From CAWIHK01 sp963835935 (GTDB lineage Bacteria; Bacteroidota; Ignavibacteria; UBA10030; CAVZMI01), in contig CAWIHK010000006.1 of the NCBI GenBank assembly GCA_963835935.1, forward strand, positions 62,001-126,000: a stretch of DNA of 64,000 nucleotides, read 5' to 3'. Below the pieces are notes generated by a model. The model worked only from the letters and a program-made list of their open reading frames with translations, did not search any database and was not told the origin of the DNA. Each line of letters starts with the position of its first letter. The first letter of the stretch is position 1. The position numbers were made by a program, and so were the translations under genes. Of this stretch, positions 52,466 to 60,118 are shown in pieces.

Positions 52466-55400
52466 ATGAAAAAAAATATAGATGAATTCGTGTCCCAAAG
52501 GGATACCTTCTCACGAAGTGATGCCTTCGGCAGGGATAATTCGTGGCTGATATTTTTTCTTGCTGTTTGCTTATTCATTACGCAGAGAGTAGACGCGCAA
52601 GATAGTGTCGATGTGACATTCAGCTATCAGGCATCGACTTCCATTTCATCGGTCTTTCTGGTCGGTGAATTTAATGGATGGGATACATCTGCATGGCCAA
52701 TGACCGCAAAAGGAAATGGATTGTTCGAATTAACTGCGCGGCTTCAAATTGGCGGAGCTCCTGGCGGTGTAATTTCAGGTGCGTATGAGTATAAATTCTA
52801 CACGGGTGAAATTCCTTGGCCGAATGATCCGTTGAATCCCTATTCCAACCCCAACGATAACGACAATTCAATTATCTATATCCAAAATCCGACAATCTTT
52901 CATTTATCGCCGAATCAAAAAAGCGGAATTCTTAAAACAAGCAAGCCGGTGATTACGGCTCTCATTTTTCCAAAAGTTGGAACTGTTATCGATACTGCTC
53001 AGCTCACATTGCAAATAGATTCAATCACATATACAAATATTGGAAGCTGTTACGATTACAATCTACACAAATTAACATTTCCAATTTCTTCCTCACTATC
53101 GAACGGACAACAAAAGATGTGGTTGAATATTGGAGCTGTCGCAGATAGCGCCAATTTTTCTGTTGCAGCTAAATCTGTTCAGATTGAAACACCTCCGTTC
53201 ACAACAAGGAAGTCGGTTTATGTGGTGGCAGGTTATTTTGAGCGGCAGGACGGACTCGGAATCGATAGCACGATAACTTTGGCTACAGTTTCCATCAAAG
53301 GAGTAAAACGGACAATCTCCGTCAACAACGGCACATTCGCTGACAGTGCAACACTTGTTGAAGGAGATAATTGGATTGTTGTTAGCACTCTGAATGGTAG
53401 TGATAGTGTTTTGGTAAAACGAATTGTCAATCACACACCACTTGCAATTGCTTCCGCTCAACTTTCCGGCAATTCAGTTACTCTTGATGCATCAGGAAGC
53501 ACCGACCCGGACGGACAAAATTTAACCAACTTCAAATGGCTGGACGATGCAGCACATTCTCTCGGCTTGAATGGTAAGACAGGTTCCAATGTTTCGGTCG
53601 CGAAGCCATCTTCTCCGGGTGAATATTATTATGGGTTGATCGTCACCGACCCAGATGGTAATGCAGATACTGCGCGTTTTTATTTCATCGTTAACAATGA
53701 CGGATCGATTTCAAATCCGACAATTGCAAACAATCCGGAATGGGCAACACAGGGTCGAATTTATTTTCTTTTTCCGAAAGCTGCATCGGATGCCGGGACT
53801 TTGAACGCCGCCGCTCAACGACTTCAAATCATCAAGAATATGGGTTTCAATATTATTTGGCTGATGCCTGTAATGGTGAATGCATATCCTATTAACAACG
53901 ATGGCGGCCCCGGTTATAACATTATTGATTTTTATAACGTAGCGCCAGAATATGGAACGAATCAGGATTTTAAAAATTTTATTTCTCAAGCACATTCACT
54001 TGGATTGAAAGTCATAATCGATGTAACGCCAAACCATACGAGCCGTTTCCATCCGTGGTCTGTCGACGCTCATGCAAATAAAAAACTTTCTCCTTACTGG
54101 AATTGGTACGAACACACAGAGATTCCGCATAACACAAACGGGCTGGGCCAATCGCTGGATGCGGATGGTTTCAATTATTACACCGGGTTTAGTGATCAGT
54201 TGTTGAATTTTAATTGGACGGATATCGATGCGCAAGCAGAGATGATCAACGTTTATAAATATTGGATTAAGCAATTCGGAAATGACGGATATCGCTTCGA
54301 TGTTTATTGGGGACCGCATCGCCGCTACGGCGAGCAGTATATGGGCAAACCTGTTCGGGATGCTCTCAAACACATCAAGCCCGATATTTTTCTTCTTGGT
54401 GAAGATGATGGAACCGGTGTCGGCACTCAAACAATTTATGCCGATTATTCGAGCAACGGCATCAACGGCGGACTGGATGCCGCCTACGATTTTAAATTGT
54501 ACTTCAATCAGATTCAGGGATTTGGATTCAGCTCATCGGCCATCAACAATTTAAATGGCGACGTTGTGAATGGCGGATACTTTCCGGGTCCTAATTCATT
54601 GTACATGCGATTTATGGAATCGCAGGATGAAGATCGAATTGCGTATCTTTATTCTTCCGGCGGCACACTTGATGCAACAACAACATTCATGCGAACGATG
54701 CCGATGGCGAGCACAGTTTTTACTATTGCCGGAATACCAATGATCTGGAATGGTCAGGAAGTTGGGAAAGGATACGGCGACGGCAACTTCGACAGCCGCC
54801 GGCGCGGTGTGATCGATTGGAATTACCAAGGTAAAACTCTTCTTCAACCTCATTACCAACGTCTCGCGCAGATTAGAGGACAGTTTAAAGCGTTTTCGAC
54901 GCATCAATTCAACCGCATCAATTCGAGTGATGGATTTGTGTACGCATTTACCCGGCCTTTTGCAAGAGAGGATGGCATAGTGGCATGTAACTTTGGATCA
55001 ACGCCGACTAATGTCACATTGTCATTTTCGATCACGGATCTTGGCGGGTGGGAAACTGATGGCCAAACATATATAGCCACAGATCTTTACAATGGCGGAA
55101 CCACACCTGTACCAATCATAAATGGCAATGTGACTCTCAATATCAAATTGCCTTCATATGGGAGTGCGATCTTCGTGCTTGCCGACAGTGCTCGTCATGT
55201 TATAATTCCACCACTCACTGCAGTCGATCAGAATAATTTTCAATCTCCAACTACATTCAAATTGTACCAAAATTATCCGAATCCCTTTAATCCAAGCACA
55301 ACGATTCAATTTGAAATTCCACGAGCTGTTCATGTTAACATTCGAATTTATAATTTACTCGGCGAGGAAGTTGCGATCATTGGAAACGGGATGTACGCAG

Positions 55401-55528
55401 CTGGAACGCATCTGATCGTTTGGGATGGTCGCACGAAGGCGGGGAAGGCCGCGAATTCCGGAATCTATTTTTTGCGGCTTGAAGCCGGGAATATTTCGGA
55501 ACATAAAAAAATAATTTTGATTAAATGA
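52466..55528 (+). CDS. secreted alpha-amylase (GH13) with CBM48-like domain and T9SS sorting domain
   Basis: 1020 residues. N-terminal signal sequence (WLIFFLAVCLFITQRVDAQ) preceded by an unusual 28-residue extension, glycogen-binding CBM48-like module (VFLVGEFNGWDTSAWPMTAKG), an Ig-like region, then the GH13 barrel: GLKVIIDVTPNHTS, DGYRFDVYWG (nucleophile Asp 612), LLGEDDGT (acid/base Glu 646) and FMESQDEDRIA (Asp 721; the usual NHD is SQD). The C-terminus is a sorting module FKLYQNYPNPFNPSTTIQFEI ending HKKIILIK. Presumed to degrade starch outside the cell. Part of the extension is encoded by a palindromic repeat element (52492-52533). Confidence 0.92.
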   Translation: MKKNIDEFVSQRDTFSRSDAFGRDNSWLIFFLAVCLFITQRVDAQDSVDVTFSYQASTSISSVFLVGEFNGWDTSAWPMTAKGNGLFELTARLQIGGAPGGVISGAYEYKFYTGEIPWPNDPLNPYSNPNDNDNSIIYIQNPTIFHLSPNQKSGILKTSKPVITALIFPKVGTVIDTAQLTLQIDSITYTNIGSCYDYNLHKLTFPISSSLSNGQQKMWLNIGAVADSANFSVAAKSVQIETPPFTTRKSVYVVAGYFERQDGLGIDSTITLATVSIKGVKRTISVNNGTFADSATLVEGDNWIVVSTLNGSDSVLVKRIVNHTPLAIASAQLSGNSVTLDASGSTDPDGQNLTNFKWLDDAAHSLGLNGKTGSNVSVAKPSSPGEYYYGLIVTDPDGNADTARFYFIVNNDGSISNPTIANNPEWATQGRIYFLFPKAASDAGTLNAAAQRLQIIKNMGFNIIWLMPVMVNAYPINNDGGPGYNIIDFYNVAPEYGTNQDFKNFISQAHSLGLKVIIDVTPNHTSRFHPWSVDAHANKKLSPYWNWYEHTEIPHNTNGLGQSLDADGFNYYTGFSDQLLNFNWTDIDAQAEMINVYKYWIKQFGNDGYRFDVYWGPHRRYGEQYMGKPVRDALKHIKPDIFLLGEDDGTGVGTQTIYADYSSNGINGGLDAAYDFKLYFNQIQGFGFSSSAINNLNGDVVNGGYFPGPNSLYMRFMESQDEDRIAYLYSSGGTLDATTTFMRTMPMASTVFTIAGIPMIWNGQEVGKGYGDGNFDSRRRGVIDWNYQGKTLLQPHYQRLAQIRGQFKAFSTHQFNRINSSDGFVYAFTRPFAREDGIVACNFGSTPTNVTLSFSITDLGGWETDGQTYIATDLYNGGTTPVPIINGNVTLNIKLPSYGSAIFVLADSARHVIIPPLTAVDQNNFQSPTTFKLYQNYPNPFNPSTTIQFEIPRAVHVNIRIYNLLGEEVAIIGNGMYAAGTHLIVWDGRTKAGKAANSGIYFLRLEAGNISEHKKIILIK
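52492..52533 (-). repeat. palindromic element inside the amylase coding sequence
   Basis: On the minus strand it reads CTGCCGAAGGCATcaCTTCG then tgAGAaggtATCCCtttGGGA. The element at 58491-58536 reads CTGCCGAAGGCATggCTTCG then ccAGAtacgATCCC, loop, GGGA. The shared blocks and spacing are too exact for chance. It encodes residues about 10-23 (QRDTFSRSDAFGR), before the signal sequence, keeping the frame open. Confidence 0.65.
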
Positions 55529-55691
55529 TTCGAAGAAAAAAAGACTCTTCGCTTTTACGTTTCAATGAGAAGACTTCGAAGGAAGAATATTTTCGGAACA
55601 ACAATATGGACGGAATGTCGTGAAGAAAATAGGTTTGTCTAAAAAGGAATTTTTGAGCGACATATTTTTAGAATATAAGATTTCTTATTGG

Positions 55692-55820
55692 TGTTGTTTC
55701 GATATGTCCAACTCCATGAGGTGGAGTTGGATTACTCAACAACCGGCTTTTTTAAACATGTTATAAAGCTCGGTTACTGAGTAATCCGTCAATCATGTTG
55801 ACGGATGTATCGAAGTAACC
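55692..55820. repeat. nested multi-hairpin palindromic element
   Basis: In order: CCAACTCCA/TGGAGTTGG (55708-55730), ATTACTCA (55731-55738) pairing with TGAGTAAT (55778-55785) around ACCG/CGGT, then GTCAA/TTGAC (55788-55802), closed by GATATGTCC/GGATGTATC and GGTTAC/GTAACC (55772-55820). The final 49 bases correspond to 58590-58639. No coding potential; it fills most of the gap between two glycosidase genes. Confidence 0.7.
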
Positions 55821-55912
55821 TTCAGTTAAAAATTTGAATAATTGTTATAAATATTTTTTAGACAGCTTTGGTATAGTCCTTGACTGAAAATAAAAACATC
55901 AAGGATCGTTAC

Positions 55913-58213
55913 ATGGAAAATTCTATATTTAAATACATTCTGTACATATCCATGTTCTATATAGGAACAACATTTGCCATGCTCGCACAAACATCCGATT
56001 CGTACCAAAAATCAGGCAAAACACTTTATCTAAATATTATTTGGCATCAGCATCAACCACTCTATCTCGATCCGGCAAAAGATCAACTCCAGGGTCCGTG
56101 GGTGCGAACTCACGGTACGAAAGATTATTACGGCATGGCTGCGTTGATAGGAAAATATCCAAAAGTACATTGCACGGTCAATCTCACTTCTTCATTATTG
56201 TTCCAACTTGACAAATATTATGTTCAGAGACTCAAACCATTCGTGGATTTGAAAAAAAATCGCATCAATGCAAAAAAGTTTTTGCACGAATACGAGGGAA
56301 AGACAGATCCATGGATCGATCTGGCATTGAAACCTACCGCGCAATTTACCGGCGACGAGCTTTCATTTTTATTGTATAATGTGTGGAATGCCTTTGGAAT
56401 CAGCGATGTGATGATCGATCGTTTTCCGCAGTACAAAAATCTGAGAGACAAATATAAGACATCCGGCGTAGGGAGTTTGTCCGAGCAGGATCGTCGCGAT
56501 ATAAAATTCTGGTTCTATCTCGCACATTTCGATCCAGATTTATTCGAACAACGAATTACGCTGGCGAATGGAATGACGGTTGATGTTCGTGATCTTATAG
56601 AGAAACAAACTGACGGAACCTACAAACTGAAAAAAGTAATTACTGAAGATGATTGTAATAGAATCGTCGTTGAGAGTTACAAAATCCTTTCGGCAATAAT
56701 TCCGGTTCATAAGAAATTGATGTATCATCCCGATTCGAATTCAGGGCAAATAGAAATTATCACGACCCCATTTTATCATCCGATTCTCCCGCTGATTTAC
56801 GACACCGACTTAGAAAAAATTTGCCAGCCGAACGATCCGGTTCCGCCGCGGTTTCATTTTCCACAGGACGCGGCTGCGCAGGTTGAGATGGCAATTTCTT
56901 ATTACGCGAAATTATTCGGGCAACCACCGGCTGGAATGTGGCCGGCCGAAGGTGCGGTCGCGAATGAGGTTGTTCCTGTTTTTTCATCTCACAACATAAA
57001 ATGGATTGCGACGGATGAAAAAGTGCTGATGCATTCGCAGCCGAACGGTCAACCCAAATATTATCCATACGCTTTAGGAAGTGATTCCACAAAAATAAAA
57101 AAGCTGGCAATCGTATTCAGAGACACGGAACTCTCCGATAAAATCGGTTTTACTTATAAAACTTTTCACGGTGAAGATGCCGCTGACGATTTTATAAAAA
57201 ATGTTCTAAAGTATGTGCCGGAAGAAAATGAACCAGATCGTCTGCTCACCGTAATTCTGGATGGAGAGAATGCGTGGGAATCATATCAATACGACAACGA
57301 GGGGAAAGAATTTCTTCATGCCTTGTACAGAAAATTATCTAAGCTGTATGAAACCAACCAGATAAAATCCGTCACCGTCACTGAATACATGAAAGGGAAT
57401 CCAGCCAGGAAGGTTCCCGCGCATCCGGTGAAAACAATTCCGAAGCTCCAATGGCTCTGGCCCGGTTCGTGGATCAATGCAAATTACGATACATGGATCG
57501 GAGAAGTCGAAGAGAATACGGCATGGGAATATCTGCTCACCGCGAGAAATGATCTCATAAAATCCGGATTGGAACCTCCTGATCCGAAAAAGCCGGAACC
57601 GAAAAAAGGAACAGCTTACTGGTATGCGTACAAAGCATGGCAATCGATGTACGCCGCGGAAGGATCGGATTGGTTCTGGTGGTACGGCGATGATCAAACA
57701 GCTCCCGGCGGAGATAAACCGTTCGATCTTGCGTTTATCACATTGGTGAAAAATGTTTATAATTTTGCTCTTCAATCCGGGAAGGTTATGCCGGCGAGAG
57801 AATTCTCTCCAATAATAAAAGATGACGCAACCATTTCCGGACAAACGCAAGGGACGATGGCTCAGAGCACCAAAGATTTAGTGACGGTCCTTTTCAAAGT
57901 TGATGCGCGAAATGTTCTGGTTCCAGCTTCAATTTATATCGTGGGAAATCAAAGTGTTCTCGGAAATTGGACTCCAAATCGTATCAGAATGTTTGACGAT
58001 GGAACTCATGGTGATGAGAAGAAGGGAGATGGAATCTGGTCGGTTGAATTACAATTCCTACCGAATACTCAAGTTGAGTACAAGTATACGAACAGCGGTT
58101 CGGAGGGCGTTTGGGTGCCGAGCGAAGAATTTCCATCCAACAATCGTCATTTGTTGATTACAGCAAAGCCAGGTGAGCGACAGGTTGTTCAGGATCTATT
58201 TGGAATGAAATAA
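55913..58213 (+). CDS. exported GH57 amylopullulanase-type glycosidase with C-terminal CBM20-like domain
   Basis: 766 residues from ATG 55913 (AAGGAT ten bases upstream; the TTG frame from 55880 is rejected). Signal sequence (YILYISMFYIGTTFAMLAQ) then the GH57 fold with conserved regions: WHQHQPLYLDP, GMWPAEGAVANEVV, IATDEKVL (nucleophile Glu 369), FRDTELSDKIGFTY (acid/base Asp 404) and LDGENAWE. These match the amylopullulanase group. The C-terminal 110 residues (VTVLFKVDARNVLVPASIYI then NWTPNRIRMFDDGTHGD) look like CBM20. No T9SS tail, so the enzyme is probably periplasmic. Confidence 0.9.
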   Translation: MENSIFKYILYISMFYIGTTFAMLAQTSDSYQKSGKTLYLNIIWHQHQPLYLDPAKDQLQGPWVRTHGTKDYYGMAALIGKYPKVHCTVNLTSSLLFQLDKYYVQRLKPFVDLKKNRINAKKFLHEYEGKTDPWIDLALKPTAQFTGDELSFLLYNVWNAFGISDVMIDRFPQYKNLRDKYKTSGVGSLSEQDRRDIKFWFYLAHFDPDLFEQRITLANGMTVDVRDLIEKQTDGTYKLKKVITEDDCNRIVVESYKILSAIIPVHKKLMYHPDSNSGQIEIITTPFYHPILPLIYDTDLEKICQPNDPVPPRFHFPQDAAAQVEMAISYYAKLFGQPPAGMWPAEGAVANEVVPVFSSHNIKWIATDEKVLMHSQPNGQPKYYPYALGSDSTKIKKLAIVFRDTELSDKIGFTYKTFHGEDAADDFIKNVLKYVPEENEPDRLLTVILDGENAWESYQYDNEGKEFLHALYRKLSKLYETNQIKSVTVTEYMKGNPARKVPAHPVKTIPKLQWLWPGSWINANYDTWIGEVEENTAWEYLLTARNDLIKSGLEPPDPKKPEPKKGTAYWYAYKAWQSMYAAEGSDWFWWYGDDQTAPGGDKPFDLAFITLVKNVYNFALQSGKVMPAREFSPIIKDDATISGQTQGTMAQSTKDLVTVLFKVDARNVLVPASIYIVGNQSVLGNWTPNRIRMFDDGTHGDEKKGDGIWSVELQFLPNTQVEYKYTNSGSEGVWVPSEEFPSNNRHLLITAKPGERQVVQDLFGMK

Positions 58214-58442
58214 TAACATAAATTCCAAATGACAATTTTTTTCAGAAGTCTTTTGAACAAGATCCAAACAAATTTCAAATAACAATTTTATTTTAGAATA
58301 ATAAAACATATTGTAAAAAGTTGAATTTTGTAATCATTGGAATTGATTTGCGTTTTTAATGAGTTTGACATTTGTGTATTGATATTTGGAATTTGTTCGG
58401 AGTTTGATTATTGGAACTTGGTTTTTTATGATAAATAGTATG
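58214..58442. other. AT-rich degenerate repeat region
   Basis: Contains diverged copies of AATTCCAAATGACAAT / CAAATAACAATTTTA on the left and their approximate complements (ATTGATATTTGGAATTTG, TTTGATTATTGGAACTTGG) on the right, so the region can fold on itself. No ORF or regulatory site recognised. Confidence 0.45.
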
Positions 58443-58692
58443 TTAATAACTGATGTTACGCAAAGAGCCATTTCCTGTAGTGGTCACTTCTGCCGAAGGC
58501 ATGGCTTCGCCAGATACGATCCCGATTTCCGTCGGGATCACTCAGTGACCATGCTAATTTGTTGTGACACCGAGCATAGCCGAGGTGTCGGTTACCGAGT
58601 GATCCGCCAGTCTCTTTGGCGGATTCTATCGAGGTAACCCATAAACGCGAAAGTTCATGATTATTCTCATTTTACGTAACATCAGTTAATAA
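58443..58692. mobile_element. MITE-like element, 250 bp, with 18-bp terminal inverted repeats
   Basis: Left end TTAATAACTGATGTTACG (58443-58460) and right end CGTAACATCAGTTAATAA (58675-58692) are inverted copies with one mismatch. Inside are GGTCACT/AGTGACC (58482-58550) enclosing the CTGCCGAAGGCAT block and GATCCCGA/TCGGGATC (58518-58539), then GACACC/GGTGTC, then the GGTTACC...GGTAACC element (58590-58639). No ORF. The target duplication is unresolved because the flanks are AT-rich. Confidence 0.6.
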
Positions 58693-58773
58693 GATAGTCA
58701 ATTTTGTATTTGTTTAGAATTTAGGATTTGGGAATTAGGATTTATACTAATCTGTCATTTACAAGGAACAACT

Positions 58774-60072
58774 ATGAATCGCATTCAGCAAAATTTATCA
58801 AAACCATTTTATGTAATTCTGAGCCTTCCTTCAACTGCCATGGGCTTTGCGCTTTCAATTCAGATTTCGGCATTGAGCTGGCTTCTGACAACAAAATATA
58901 ATTTGCATATAGATGAGGTTGGATTTGTCTGGGCTGCCGGGCCGCTCGCCGGAATATTCGGCCAGGTGATTATCGGATTGATCAGCGACAAGGTGTGGTT
59001 CTGGGGAGGACGGCGAAGGCCGTTTGTTCTCATCGGTGGAGTGCTTGCCGCCGGCATGTTGTTGGCTTTACCGAATATCGATGTGATTGCAAAGCAGATG
59101 AGCGTTAGTAATTTATTGGTCGTTGCCATCATCGTCGCTCTGACTCTTGATCTCGCGATCAATATCAGTTTCAATCCCACACGTTCAATCATCGCGGATG
59201 TGACTCCCGAAGGAAATCCCCGGACAAAAGGTTACACCTGGATGCAAACTATCTCAGGTTTTTTCGGAGTGCTCGCATATCTCATCGGAGCAGTGTTCGG
59301 AAATTACGTTTTAATTTATGTTGGTGTCGCTCTCGTTTTTCTATTTTCATTCGTGCCGATGTTCTTCATAACCGAGAGCAGAGAATTGAAAACTGCAGCA
59401 GATCTAAAAAAAGAGCAACCGGATAAAACAACTGTAACCGAGTGGGGACAATTATTCCGCATTTACATCGCACATGGTTTTTCGTGGATTGGAATTCAAA
59501 CGATGTTCGTGTATATCATCGCGTTCATACAGCAGAAATGTTTTTCAGGAATTGTTTCTCAGGAGATTTTCAATAGACAATCCGGACAAATTATTGCCAT
59601 CGCATTTGCTATCTTGAATACAATAGGATTTATTTTACCGGCATTCGTTCTTGAACCGATCGCTGAAAAGATCGGCCGCGTGAAAACTCATTTGTCGTGT
59701 GTAGCTGTCATGTCACTCGGATATTTCGGAATTGCTTTTTGGGGAAGTACGCCTCTTCTCCTTTATATTCTTATGGCAGTTGCCGGCATCGGTTGGGCAG
59801 CGGTGGTGAGTTTGCCATTTGCGATAATGACAGAGAAGATCGATCAAAGCCGGACCGGATTTTTTATGGGAATTTTCAATCTTTCCGTCGTTTTGCCGCA
59901 GCTTCTGGTGAGTCTTTTTGTCGGAACAATCATTAAAAATGCGTTCGATAAAAACATTATTTTTCTGATTAGCGGAATTACACTCGCGCTATCAGCAATT
60001 TCCTGGACAATGGTGAAAGAGAAGCGTAGCATCAATGTGACGAAAGAAAATATAGAACAACCTATCCATTGA
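58774..60072 (+). CDS. MFS sugar transporter (SLC45/GPH-like)
   Basis: 432 residues with twelve hydrophobic segments. The cytoplasmic loop motif GLISDKVWFWGGRRRPFVLIGG and FNPTRSIIADVTPEGNPRTKGYTWMQ match the sucrose/maltose carriers of the SLC45-like MFS group. Probably imports maltose or maltodextrins over the inner membrane. 46 bp before the GH13 gene and paired with a second, diverged carrier at 62668. Confidence 0.87.
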   Translation: MNRIQQNLSKPFYVILSLPSTAMGFALSIQISALSWLLTTKYNLHIDEVGFVWAAGPLAGIFGQVIIGLISDKVWFWGGRRRPFVLIGGVLAAGMLLALPNIDVIAKQMSVSNLLVVAIIVALTLDLAINISFNPTRSIIADVTPEGNPRTKGYTWMQTISGFFGVLAYLIGAVFGNYVLIYVGVALVFLFSFVPMFFITESRELKTAADLKKEQPDKTTVTEWGQLFRIYIAHGFSWIGIQTMFVYIIAFIQQKCFSGIVSQEIFNRQSGQIIAIAFAILNTIGFILPAFVLEPIAEKIGRVKTHLSCVAVMSLGYFGIAFWGSTPLLLYILMAVAGIGWAAVVSLPFAIMTEKIDQSRTGFFMGIFNLSVVLPQLLVSLFVGTIIKNAFDKNIIFLISGITLALSAISWTMVKEKRSINVTKENIEQPIH

Positions 60073-60118
60073 AGCTTTCGAATTAATCTCTTCTTACATT
60101 CAAGAAGAAAAACATTCG

